From Rhodococcus sp. UNC23MFCrub1.1 (lineage in GTDB: Bacteria > Actinomycetota > Actinomycetes > Mycobacteriales > Mycobacteriaceae), in NCBI RefSeq assembly GCF_000686025.1, contig NZ_JMLQ01000001.1:806001-870000 (forward strand): DNA of 64,000 nucleotides, in the 5' to 3' direction. The translations under genes and the position numbers were made by a program. The notes under the pieces are model-generated. The model did no database searches and was not told the origin of the DNA. It was given only the letters and a program-made list of their open reading frames with translations. Of this stretch, positions 17,034 through 25,215 are shown piece after piece (position 1 is the first letter of the stretch; the number at the start of each line of letters is the position of its first letter).

Positions 17034-17564
17034 ATGGACATCGAATCGTCGAACACAGGTCTGTCCGCCCCGGTGCGACCGAACAATCTTCGGGCGGCAT
17101 CTCTGGACCGCATCGATCGCGTCATCCTGCGTGAACTGGCGAACGACGCCCGCATCCCCAACAACACCCTGGCCGCCCGCGCCGGGATCGCCCCGTCGAC
17201 GTGTCTGGGACGCGTCCGTTCACTGGTCGAGCGCGGGGTCGTCCGCGGTTTCCACGCCGACATCGATCCGGCGGCACTGGGGCAGGGCCTGCAGGCCATG
17301 ATCGCGGTGCGGCTGCTGGCGGGTGCCCGGCGCCACCTGGGCGAGTTCGCGGAGTCCTTCACGACGTTCCCCGAGGTGCTCGACGTCTACTTCATCGCCG
17401 GTGCCGACGACTACCTGATCCACGTCGCGATGACGGACTCTGCGCACCTGAGGGACTTCGTCGTCCAGAACCTCAGTGCTCATCCGTCGGTGGCCGCGAC
17501 CGAGACCACACTGATCTTCGAGCACCTGCGGCCGCGACTGGTCGACGAGGGCGGACCGAGCTGA
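17034..17564 (+). CDS. aldR: Lrp/AsnC-family regulator AldR
   Basis: 176 residues. N-terminal helix-turn-helix (LDRIDRVILRELANDARIPNN, APSTCLGRVRSL) and C-terminal RAM ligand-binding domain (DVYFIAGADDYLIHVAM). Lrp-type proteins assemble into octamers and sense amino acids. Position back-to-back with ald, 104 bp between starts, matches AldR of mycobacteria, an alanine-responsive regulator of ald. Confidence 0.9.
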   Translation: MDIESSNTGLSAPVRPNNLRAASLDRIDRVILRELANDARIPNNTLAARAGIAPSTCLGRVRSLVERGVVRGFHADIDPAALGQGLQAMIAVRLLAGARRHLGEFAESFTTFPEVLDVYFIAGADDYLIHVAMTDSAHLRDFVVQNLSAHPSVAATETTLIFEHLRPRLVDEGGPS

Positions 17565-17702
17565 CGCCCTCCGCCCATCCGGTGCGGCGAGCGCACCGAA
17601 TACCCGGTGTATCAGCCAGGAGAGCACGGCCGTGGATGTGACGGGGGTACTTTTCGCCCACTCTTACTGACCCACCGACCACACGCATGGAGGCAGCCCG
17701 AG

Positions 17703-18437
17703 ATGAGCGATCACGGTTCGCCCGAACGACCCGTGCAGCTGCCGGATCGGGACCTTCTCGAGCTCGCGTACCTGTGTGCCCTCGACGCCATGGCAGCCTC
17801 GGAGCAGTACGAGACCATGACTCGCCTCGACGACACGGACGCCCACACCAGGCGGAGGTTCGACGCGATCGTGCGTGACGTCCGCGAGACGATGGCCGTG
17901 ACGTCGGACGCGACACGCACTCCCGCCCCCGCCGATCTCCGGGTCCGCATCCTGGGGGCCGTGGAGGACACGGCGCAGGTCGACCCCGACGGCGCGACAG
18001 TCCTCCCCCTTCGTCCCAGCCGCCGACGCGGATGGCGCATCGCCGCGATGGCGGCCGCCGCTGCGGTGGTCGTCGGTGTGGGCGGGGCGGTGGCCGTGCA
18101 GCAGAACGCGACTCCGTCGGCTCCCACCGCGACCGTCGCGGCACCGCTCGAATCCCCGGTGGCCGGAGGCGGCACCATGAGCGTGCAGTACACCCCCGGT
18201 GACGAGCGCGCCGTGCTCCGCATGACGGATGTCGCAGCACCTCCCGCCGGATCGGTCTACCAGGTCTGGCTCATCGAGGGCTCGCCCGTGTCCGTCGGGA
18301 CGATGGATGCCGACGACCTCTCCCAGCCTGCATCCGTGCCCGTCGACGGCGCCACCGCACTCTCGGTGACCGTGGAACCCGCGGGCGGATCACCGTTCCC
18401 CACCTCGGGCGCCGTGGCGCGCGTCGCGCTCGTCTGA
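17703..18437 (+). CDS. RskA-like anti-sigma factor without a neighbouring sigma gene
   Basis: 244 residues. The N-terminus has the anti-sigma signature DLLELAYLCALDAM (residues about 15-28), then a cytoplasmic helical part, one membrane segment (about 114-135: RIAAMAAAAAVVVGVGGAV) and a secreted RskA domain (VYQVWLIEGSPVSVG, FPTSGAVARVALV). RskA holds sigma-K at the membrane until proteolysis. Here neither flank has a sigma factor: aldR is upstream and a small Cys-rich gene downstream. The N-terminal domain is somewhat divergent. The start follows a GGAGGC ribosome site. Confidence 0.82.
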   Translation: MSDHGSPERPVQLPDRDLLELAYLCALDAMAASEQYETMTRLDDTDAHTRRRFDAIVRDVRETMAVTSDATRTPAPADLRVRILGAVEDTAQVDPDGATVLPLRPSRRRGWRIAAMAAAAAVVVGVGGAVAVQQNATPSAPTATVAAPLESPVAGGGTMSVQYTPGDERAVLRMTDVAAPPAGSVYQVWLIEGSPVSVGTMDADDLSQPASVPVDGATALSVTVEPAGGSPFPTSGAVARVALV

Positions 18438-18463
18438 TCCGTCCCGGATCGGATCCACCGGAG

Positions 18464-18479
18464 TCGAACATGTGTTCGA
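18464..18479 (+). promoter_or_regulatory. LexA (SOS) box
   Basis: TCGAACATGTGTTCGA is a perfect 16-bp palindrome matching the actinobacterial LexA site TCGAAC-N4-GTTCGA. It begins 27 nt after the anti-sigma gene stop and lies 82 nt before the ATG of the next plus-strand gene, so it should control that gene. Confidence 0.85.
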
Positions 18480-18561
18480 CACCCGTGTAGGGTGGGTGTC
18501 ACTGCACCACCCGACGTCAGACCTTCCCTCGTGACGTGTGATTACCGAGGAGACGTCCGTG

Positions 18562-18834
18562 ATGAACCGTCGGCGCCGACTGCACCTGATGAACGGGGTC
18601 TGGCACGAGGAGGCACCGGCCACCTGCGGTAACGGTCATGTGCTGCAAGCGCGTTCGGTTCTCGTGGGAGCCAGGTCGTGCTCGTGCGGCATCGGTCACC
18701 ATCGCACGCACCACTGCCGCACCTGCGGTGACACCGTCTTCACTCCCGCCCTCGGCGAGGGGTGCCGGGACGGGAGTTTCGACGGACGCGCGAATCGCGC
18801 GCGCGGCGAGGGGTCAGGAGCGGGTCAGCAGTGA
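18562..18834 (+). CDS. small Cys/His-rich protein, predicted zinc-binding and SOS-controlled
   Basis: 90 residues, no characterised family recognised. Cys at 22, 40, 42, 52, 55 and 68 with His at 26, 46, 47, 50 and 51 resemble one or two zinc knuckles: CGNGH, then CSCGIGHHRTHHCRTCG. The N-terminus is very basic (MNRRRR), which would suit nucleic-acid binding. A GAGGAG ribosome site 9 nt upstream supports the ATG. The LexA box upstream suggests induction by DNA damage. The last 21 nt overlap the convergent proline dehydrogenase gene. Confidence 0.75.
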   Translation: MNRRRRLHLMNGVWHEEAPATCGNGHVLQARSVLVGARSCSCGIGHHRTHHCRTCGDTVFTPALGEGCRDGSFDGRANRARGEGSGAGQQ

Positions 18835-19827
18835 CCGGAGGAAGAACGTCAGGTTCGCCGGACGCTCCGCCAACCGCCGCATGAAGTATCCGTACCATTG
18901 CGTACCGAAGGGCACGTACACGCGGACGCGGTACCCCTCCGACACCAGGCGTGTCTGCTCACCGTCGCGGATGCCGTAGAGCATCTGGTACTCCATGTCG
19001 TCCGGTCCACGTCCCAGTTCGGCCGCGTCTCGTCGCGCCGCCTCGATCATGCGGGGATCGTGGGACGCCACCATGGGGTAGCCCTCCCCCTCCATGAGCA
19101 CCCGCAGGCACCGCTCGTACGAGGCGTCCACGTCCGCCTTCTTCTGGAAGGCCACACTGGCCGGTTCGCGATATGCGCCCTTGCACAACCGGATTCGCGA
19201 TCCGGGACCGGAGAGCTCGCGGCAGTCCTGTTCGGTGCGGTGCAGGTACGCCTGCAGGACGGTGCCGAGAGTCGGGAAGTCCTTGCGGAGCTCCCGCACG
19301 ATCGCGAGAGTCGAGTCGGTGGTGGTGTGGTCCTCGGCGTCGACGGTGACCCACACTCCCGCGGCGTCCGCGGCGGCGCACACCTTGTGGGCGTTGGCGA
19401 GGGCCACGGCGTGGCCGTCGTCGGGGAGCGACTGTCCTAGCGCCGAGAGCTTCAGCGAGATCTCCAGCGGGAAGGCCGGAGGCCGGCCGGAATTGGACGA
19501 AAAGGCCGGAGGCCGGCCGGAATTGGACGGGAAGGCCGGAGGCTGTGGGGTGTGGAGGCGTGAGTATGCCTGCAGTAGGGACAGATACGCGTCGACGGTC
19601 GCGGTGGCCTGCGCCGCGTCGGTGGTGTCCTCACCCAGGTGATCGACGCTGACGACGCGGCCGGACCCGAGCAGGTCGGCGACGGCACCGACCACCTCCG
19701 GTTCGGTGCTCCCGGCGATGAAGCGTTCGACGAGCGACCTGGTCAGGACGGACCGCGCGACGACGCGTTCGAGGCGGCGCGATCGCCCGGCGGCGAGCAG
19801 GACGGGGCGGAGCGGGTTGGTGGCCAT
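18814..19827 (-). CDS. pruB: proline dehydrogenase with repeat-encoded insert
   Basis: 337 residues, FAD-dependent monofunctional PRODH oxidising proline to pyrroline-5-carboxylate. Typical motifs include LKLSALG, VTVDAEDHTTTDSTL, VLQAYLHRT, RLCKGAYREP and YMVA-type VASHDPRMIE. Residues 97-120 (PAFPSNSGRPPAFSSNSGRP) are two copies of a decapeptide, translated from the 30-bp array at 19469-19543. They interrupt the stretch between an N-terminal helical region and the first barrel strand (LEISLKLSAL), where relatives have a short loop. The start lies 3 nt after the pruA stop, one operon. Confidence 0.92.
   Translation of the reverse strand: MATNPLRPVLLAAGRSRRLERVVARSVLTRSLVERFIAGSTEPEVVGAVADLLGSGRVVSVDHLGEDTTDAAQATATVDAYLSLLQAYSRLHTPQPPAFPSNSGRPPAFSSNSGRPPAFPLEISLKLSALGQSLPDDGHAVALANAHKVCAAADAAGVWVTVDAEDHTTTDSTLAIVRELRKDFPTLGTVLQAYLHRTEQDCRELSGPGSRIRLCKGAYREPASVAFQKKADVDASYERCLRVLMEGEGYPMVASHDPRMIEAARRDAAELGRGPDDMEYQMLYGIRDGEQTRLVSEGYRVRVYVPFGTQWYGYFMRRLAERPANLTFFLRSLLTRS
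19469..19543. repeat. 30-bp-period repeat array C (inside pruB)
   Basis: AAGGCCGGAGG recurs at 30-bp spacing (blocks starting 19471, 19501 and 19531), separated by CCGGCCGGAATTGGACG-type spacers. The core is the same as in the other arrays but the spacer is unique to this array. It is translated in frame within proline dehydrogenase. Confidence 0.9.
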
Positions 19828-19830
19828 CGG

Positions 19831-21468
19831 TCAGATTCCCTGGTGAGGGTAGGTGTGGTCCACGGCCGGCACGAAAGTCTCCTTGATGGTGCGCGCGGAG
19901 GCCCACCGGAGCAGGTTCTGCGGTGATCCGGCCTTGTCGTTGGTGCCCGACGCGCGAGCACCGCCGAACGGCTGCTGTCCGACGACGGCGCCGGTCGGCT
20001 TGTCGTTGACGTAGAAGTTGCCGGCGGCGAAGCGCAGGGCCTCGGTGGCCTGCGTGACGGCGGCGCGATCGTCGGCGATGATCGATCCGGTCAGGGCGTA
20101 CTTCGACCCGCTGTCGACCATGGCGAGCGTGTTCTCGAACGCACCGGGCTTCGAGTCGTCGTAGACGTGCACGGCGAGGATCGGGCCGAAGTACTCGGTG
20201 TGGAACGCCTCGTCGCCCGCGTCGTCACCGAGCAGGATCGTCGGGTCCACGAAGTAGCCGACGGAATCGTCGCAGGTGCCGCCGGCGGCGATGGTGATGC
20301 CCGGGGTGGACTTCGCGCGCTCGAGTGCAGCCGCGTTGCGGTCGAAGGCCTTCCGGTCGATGACCGCCCCACCGAAGTTCGACAGATCGGTGACGTCGCC
20401 GTAACGCAGCGACGACGCGGTGTCGACGAGCGTGTCCCCCATCCTCTTCCACACCGACGACGGCACGAAGGCCCTCGACGCCGCGGAGCACTTCTGACCC
20501 TGGAAGTCGAAGGCACCGCGGATCAGCGCCGTGGTGAGCACGTCCGGGTCGGCGGAACTGTGGGCGACGACGAAGTCCTTGCCACCGGTCTCACCGACCA
20601 GTCGCGGGTAGGTGTCGTAGCCGGCGATGTTCTCGCCCACCTCGCGCCACAGCCGCTGGAACGTCGGTGTGGAGCCGGTGAAGTGGATGCCGGCGAGACG
20701 ACGATCGGCGAGTGCGACCTCGGAGACGAGGGGTCCGTCACCGAGCACGAGGTTGATGACGCCGGGGGGCAGTCCGGCGGCCTCGAGAAGCTGCATCGTC
20801 AGGTACGCGGCGACGGCCTGGGTGGGCGACGGCTTCCACAGCACGGTGTTGCCCATGAGCGCCGGCGCCGTGGGGAGGTTTCCCGCGATGGCGGTGAAGT
20901 TGAACGGGGTGATGGCGTAGACGAAGCCCTCGAGGGGGCGGTATTCGACGCGGTTCCAGACGCCGGGCGCGGAGATCGGTTGTTCGGCCATGATCTGTCG
21001 GGCGAACGAGACGTTGAAGCGCCAGAAGTCGATCAGCTCGCAGGGTGCGTCGATCTCGGCCTGGTACGCGCTCTTCGACTGCCCCAGCATGGTGGCAGCC
21101 GCGATGGTCTCGCGCCACGGCCCGGCGAGGAGATCGGCGGCGCGGAGGAAGACTGCGGCGCGCTCGTCGAAGGGCAGCGATCGCCACGCAGGTGCGGCGG
21201 CGGTCGCCGCGTCGATTGCGTCGCGCACGTCCTGGTGGGTGGCATTCGCGAACGATCCGATGACGGACGCGTGCCGATGCGGTTGCACGACGTGCTCGCG
21301 TGGGCCCGTCGCGTCGCGGTGGTCTCCACCGATGACCTGGGTGATCTCGGTGGGCGTGGCGGCGAGTCGATCCAGATGGTGCGTGAGCCGCGCTCGCTCG
21401 GCGCTGCCGGGTGCGTACGTGTGCACCGGCTCGTTCAGGGGGGTGGGTACTGCGGTGACGGCGTCCAT
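19831..21468 (-). CDS. pruA: 1-pyrroline-5-carboxylate dehydrogenase
   Basis: 545 residues from MDAVTAVPTPLNEPV; oxidises glutamate semialdehyde to glutamate with NAD, the second step of proline breakdown. Aldehyde dehydrogenase motifs include TPFNFTAIAGNLP, the catalytic-base region LVGETGGKDF and catalytic Cys in FDFQGQKCSAASRAF. The frame is open upstream but unlike the family. First gene of the pruA-pruB operon, divergent from a PucR-type regulator; the shared 140-bp gap should hold both promoters. Confidence 0.95.
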   Translation of the reverse strand: MDAVTAVPTPLNEPVHTYAPGSAERARLTHHLDRLAATPTEITQVIGGDHRDATGPREHVVQPHRHASVIGSFANATHQDVRDAIDAATAAAPAWRSLPFDERAAVFLRAADLLAGPWRETIAAATMLGQSKSAYQAEIDAPCELIDFWRFNVSFARQIMAEQPISAPGVWNRVEYRPLEGFVYAITPFNFTAIAGNLPTAPALMGNTVLWKPSPTQAVAAYLTMQLLEAAGLPPGVINLVLGDGPLVSEVALADRRLAGIHFTGSTPTFQRLWREVGENIAGYDTYPRLVGETGGKDFVVAHSSADPDVLTTALIRGAFDFQGQKCSAASRAFVPSSVWKRMGDTLVDTASSLRYGDVTDLSNFGGAVIDRKAFDRNAAALERAKSTPGITIAAGGTCDDSVGYFVDPTILLGDDAGDEAFHTEYFGPILAVHVYDDSKPGAFENTLAMVDSGSKYALTGSIIADDRAAVTQATEALRFAAGNFYVNDKPTGAVVGQQPFGGARASGTNDKAGSPQNLLRWASARTIKETFVPAVDHTYPHQGI

Positions 21469-21608
21469 GTCGGTCCTCGGTGTCGGGTCTTCGTGCCGGG
21501 TCGGTGGGTTCAGCCAAGCGGACGCGGCATCCTCGATATTCGGCCCAGCGTCCAAAGAAACACACCGACCCCTGTCCGATCGGATGAAGGACACCTAGAG
21601 TGCACGGC

Positions 21609-23291
21609 ATGACCCGCACCTCGTCGACCCTCGACTCGATCGTGCGTGCGCTGCACTCCGCCTTCGTCGAGGTGCTCGTGGCACCGGCAGGGTCGGACGT
21701 GCCGATCGGGTCGGTGACGCTCGTCGACGCCGACGATCTGGCCGCCGAGCTCTACACGACCGCCGCCGCGGCGGACCTCTATCTGCTGGCGGGTGTGCGG
21801 GAAGCGGACGCCGTTGCGTGGTTCGACGACCTGGCGACGCGGAGCAGCGACCTTCGACCCACCGCGGTGATGTCGAAGATCGCCGCCTCGTCCACGCTGA
21901 TGCAGCACGCGGCTCGCACGGCCGGCGTCGCTCTCGTCGCGGTGCACACGCAGACCCGCTGGGACCGCCTCCTGTCGATGGTGCGCGGCGTGCTCGACCA
22001 TTCCTCGCCGTCGATCACCACACCTCCACCGTCGTCCGCGGAACCGTCCGAACTGGCGGGACTGGTGGGCGCGGACACCGATCTCTTCGGGCTGGCGCAC
22101 ACCGTCGCGGTGCTCACGCGCGGGATGGTGAGCATCGAGGACCAGCGGTCGCACGTGTTGGCGTACTCGGCGTCGGACGATCAGGCGGACGAGCTGCGGA
22201 CCCTGTCCATTCTCGGACGAGAGGGCCCCGCGGAGTATCTCCGGCGACTCGAGCAGTGGGGTGTGTACGACGCGGTCCGCCGTTCCGACGAGGTCGTCGA
22301 GGTGCCGGCGCACTCCGATCTGGGTATCCGACGGCGACTGGTCGCCGGTATCAGAACGACTGCCACGCAGGATGGTTCGGGCACACCACGACTGGTCGGC
22401 ACGCTGTGGATCCAGGAAGGTCGTCGACCGCTCACCGACGATGCTCCGAGCGTGCTGCAGGGCGCGGCCGCGGTGGCGGCACGGTTGATCACGCGCATCC
22501 TCGAGGCACCCACGAACGAGGCGGTGCAGATCCAGCGACTGCTCGGCGCTCGTGGCGGTGGGGTCGACGTGCCCTCACTCGCCGCGGCGCTGTCCATCCC
22601 GACGGACGGGCCGGCGGCGGTGATCGGTCTCGCCGCGCTGGACGGCGCCGCGCCCGATGCCCCCTCGTCGGCCACGATGGCCGATCTGTCCGGCGCGATC
22701 CGACTGCACGCCAGTTCCTTTCACCGACTGTCCTTGGTCACCACTCTCGGCGACCGCATCTACGTCCTCGTCCCACGGACCCGCGCGGAGACCTCGGTGC
22801 CGTCGTGGACTCGCCGGTTGCTCGAGGGCATCGAGGCACGCACGGGGATCCGGTTGCGGGCCGCGGTGGCATCGCCGGTGGCCGCCCTGTCCGAGGTCGC
22901 CGCCGCTCGCCGCGAGGTCGATCGCGTCCTGGACGGGACCGCCGGAGCAGACGACAGGGTGACCACACTCGCCGATTCGCGGACGTCCGTGCTGCTCGGT
23001 GAGATCGTCGATCTGCTCCTCGCGCACCCCTCGCTGCACGATCCGCGCATGGCGGCGCTCGTCGAGTACGACGCACGCACGTCCTCGTCGCTACGCGAGA
23101 GCATCGCGACGTATCTGCGGCACCCGTCCGATGTGCGCCGGGCCGCGGCCGACCTGCACGTGCACCCGAACACGTTGCGCTATCGGGTCCGACGGGCCGA
23201 GGAGATCACCGGGACGGACCTGTCGGATCCCGCTGCGCGACTGCTGATGGAACTCCAGTTGGCCGTGCTGGCACGTCAGGCCAGTACCTGA
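21609..23291 (+). CDS. PucR-family activator, probably of proline catabolism
   Basis: 560 residues. N-terminal purine-catabolism-regulator-like domain, a central GGDEF-like/GAF-like region, and a C-terminal PucR helix-turn-helix: SLRESIATYLRHPSDVRRAAADL, HVHPNTLRYRVRRAEEIT. Position divergent from pruAB points to a proline-responsive activator like mycobacterial PruC/PruR-type proteins (inference). A TAGAGT -10 box at 21596-21601 lies 7 nt before this ATG, which decides the start over the ATG at 21600. The 3' end overlaps the next gene by 16 nt. Confidence 0.85.
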   Translation: MTRTSSTLDSIVRALHSAFVEVLVAPAGSDVPIGSVTLVDADDLAAELYTTAAAADLYLLAGVREADAVAWFDDLATRSSDLRPTAVMSKIAASSTLMQHAARTAGVALVAVHTQTRWDRLLSMVRGVLDHSSPSITTPPPSSAEPSELAGLVGADTDLFGLAHTVAVLTRGMVSIEDQRSHVLAYSASDDQADELRTLSILGREGPAEYLRRLEQWGVYDAVRRSDEVVEVPAHSDLGIRRRLVAGIRTTATQDGSGTPRLVGTLWIQEGRRPLTDDAPSVLQGAAAVAARLITRILEAPTNEAVQIQRLLGARGGGVDVPSLAAALSIPTDGPAAVIGLAALDGAAPDAPSSATMADLSGAIRLHASSFHRLSLVTTLGDRIYVLVPRTRAETSVPSWTRRLLEGIEARTGIRLRAAVASPVAALSEVAAARREVDRVLDGTAGADDRVTTLADSRTSVLLGEIVDLLLAHPSLHDPRMAALVEYDARTSSSLRESIATYLRHPSDVRRAAADLHVHPNTLRYRVRRAEEITGTDLSDPAARLLMELQLAVLARQAST

Positions 23292-23908
23292 CGGCACCAT
23301 TCGAGAAGTGGTGTGAGATCACGCCAGGCGGCACGGATGTGATCGGCGCACTCCGGTGTGTCGAGCCACGGCGGGCAGCCGAAGGACCGTCCTGCCGTCA
23401 GGGACTTGTGGCGCAGCAGATCGATGCGGGGATGATCCGCGTCGTAGCCGCGCGGCGAGGTCTTCAGCCGGTCACCGCCGCGGTCGTAGCCGCGGCTCTC
23501 GAGATCGGCCACGATTCGCGCGAGCTCCGACCCGCGGACCTCGTCGTCGACGACGGCGCGGAACTGGGCGATGGAGTCGGACGTGGACGCGTAGAACCCG
23601 CCGGCGACCATGAGGCCGGAGGCGTCGACCTGCACGTACCACCCCGTGGACGGGGCCACCTGCACGTAGGCACCCTGGTGCGTCTTGTACGGCACCTTGT
23701 CCTTGGAGAAGCGGACGTCGCGGTGCGGCCGGAAGAGCTTGGCCGTTCCGAACTCCTCGGCCAGTACCTCCGTGAGCGCGGTCATGGGCGCGCGGACCGA
23801 TTCGTCGTAGACGTGCTTGTGTTCGGCCCACCAGGTCTTGCTGTTGTCGACCTCGAGATCCTCGTAGAAATCGAGGGCGGCCTCCGGGATTCCGGTGAAC
23901 GAGCTCAT
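23276..23908 (-). CDS. DUF2461 (TIGR02453) family protein
   Basis: 210 residues. The family hallmark is the N-terminal block FYEDLEVDNSKTWWAEHK, then RPHRDVRFSKDKVPYKTHQGA and STGWYVQVDASGLMVAGGFY. Members are widespread soluble proteins with no established function. It is convergent with the PucR gene and follows a long palindromic repeat on its own strand. Confidence 0.88.
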   Translation of the reverse strand: MSSFTGIPEAALDFYEDLEVDNSKTWWAEHKHVYDESVRAPMTALTEVLAEEFGTAKLFRPHRDVRFSKDKVPYKTHQGAYVQVAPSTGWYVQVDASGLMVAGGFYASTSDSIAQFRAVVDDEVRGSELARIVADLESRGYDRGGDRLKTSPRGYDADHPRIDLLRHKSLTAGRSFGCPPWLDTPECADHIRAAWRDLTPLLEWCRQVLA

Positions 23909-23923
23909 AGCGGGAGGCTATCG

Positions 23924-23971
23924 CCCCGTGCGCCCTGTGCGTACCGCTGGATGCGCATAGTGCGCACGGGG
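23924..23971. repeat. long palindromic intergenic repeat, copy 2
   Basis: Left arm 23924-23945 (CCCCGTGCGCCC...) pairs with right arm 23949-23971 (...GTGCGCACGGGG) with a few mismatches and one bulge. Same family as 1882-1931, and again between two minus-strand genes: it ends 1 nt from the acyl-CoA dehydrogenase stop codon. Confidence 0.85.
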
Positions 23972-23972
23972 G

Positions 23973-25109
23973 TCAGGCCAGCGACCGGCTGATCACCAGA
24001 CGCTGGATCTGGTTGGTGCCCTCGAAGATCTGCGTGATCTTGGCGTCGCGCATGTACCGCTCGACCCGGAAGTCTCGGGTGTACCCGTAGCCTCCGAACA
24101 CCTGCACGCCGTCGGTCGTCACCTTCATCGCCGCGTCCGTCGCCACGAGCTTGGCCACGGAGGCCTGACGTGAGAACGGCAGTCCGGCATCCTTGCGGCG
24201 TGCCGCGTCGATGTACGTCGCCCGGGCCGAGTCCACCGCCGCTGCCATGTCGGCCAGCACGAACCCGAGCCCTTGATGATCGATGATCTTGCGGCCGAAC
24301 GTCGTTCGCTCCTGCGCATAGGCCACGGCATCGTCGAGCGCGGCCTGGGCGATGCCGACGGCGACGGCGGCGATGCCCAGCCTCCCGGCGTCGAGGGCAC
24401 TGAACGCGATGCCGAGCCCCTGCCCCTCCTCGCCGATGCGGCGATCGGCCGACAGCACCGCGCCGTCGTAGTGGGCGGCCGTCGTGGGTATCGCGTGCAG
24501 CCCCATCTTCTCCTCCGGAGCTCCGAAGGAGAGCCCCTCGAGGTCGGCGGGCACGAGGAAGCAGGAGATGCCCCGCGAGCCCTCGCCGGTGCGCGCGAAG
24601 AGCGTGTAGAAGTCCGCCTTGCCGCCGTGCGTGATCCAGGCCTTCGACCCGGTGACGGTGTACCCGTCCGGACCGGCCACGGCCTTGCAGGAGAGGGCGG
24701 CCGCGTCGCTGCCGGCCTGTGGCTCCGAGAGGCTGTAGGCGCCGATCGTGCGCCCACCGAGCATGTCCGGCAGCCACCGCGACTTCTGGTCCTCCGACCC
24801 GAAGGACATCAGCGGGTGGCACGAGAGCCCGTGCACGCTCACGGCGACGGCCACCGCGGCCCAGCGCGACGCCAGTTCCTCGAGCACCTGCAGATAGACC
24901 TCGTAGGACTGACCGCCGCCGCCCCACTCCTCCGGATACGGCAGGCTGAGCAGCCCCGCCTCGCCGAGCGTGGCGAAGACGCCGTCGGGATAGGTCTCGG
25001 CCTCCTCGTGTTCGTCGACGATGGGGTCGAGGACCTTGTCCGCGATGTCGCGGGTCAACTGGAGAAGGTCACGTGCGTCGTCGTTCGGCAGCAGTCGTTC
25101 GACAGCCAT
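23973..25109 (-). CDS. acyl-CoA dehydrogenase
   Basis: 378 residues, FAD enzyme of beta-oxidation type. FAD and substrate motifs: AYSLSEPQAGSDAAAL, AWITHGGKAD, QERTTFGRKI, QVFGGYGYTRDFRVERYMRD. The catalytic base is Glu in KITQIFEGTNQIQR. Chain-length preference cannot be read. It is divergent from a TetR regulator with a four-site operator between them, so it is probably induced by an acyl-CoA or related ligand. Confidence 0.93.
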   Translation of the reverse strand: MAVERLLPNDDARDLLQLTRDIADKVLDPIVDEHEEAETYPDGVFATLGEAGLLSLPYPEEWGGGGQSYEVYLQVLEELASRWAAVAVAVSVHGLSCHPLMSFGSEDQKSRWLPDMLGGRTIGAYSLSEPQAGSDAAALSCKAVAGPDGYTVTGSKAWITHGGKADFYTLFARTGEGSRGISCFLVPADLEGLSFGAPEEKMGLHAIPTTAAHYDGAVLSADRRIGEEGQGLGIAFSALDAGRLGIAAVAVGIAQAALDDAVAYAQERTTFGRKIIDHQGLGFVLADMAAAVDSARATYIDAARRKDAGLPFSRQASVAKLVATDAAMKVTTDGVQVFGGYGYTRDFRVERYMRDAKITQIFEGTNQIQRLVISRSLA

Positions 25110-25147
25110 GGGTCCTCGTCTCGGTCGCGGATCGGATGAGGCGGCAC

Positions 25148-25206
25148 CAGTACTGCAGCGGGCCCCTCAGTACTACGACAGTACTGCATGGCGTTCTGCA
25201 GTACTG
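25148..25206. promoter_or_regulatory. four-site CAGTACTG operator
   Basis: AGTACT palindromes, three within a full CAGTACTG, start at 25148, 25168 (CAGTACTA), 25179 and 25199. The spacings are 20, 11 and 20 bp, giving mirror symmetry over the whole array; the outer sites extend as CAGTACTGCAG and CTGCAGTACTG. It lies between the divergent acyl-CoA dehydrogenase and TetR genes and ends 9 nt before the TetR ATG. Confidence 0.8.
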
Positions 25207-25215
25207 TCGCTCACC

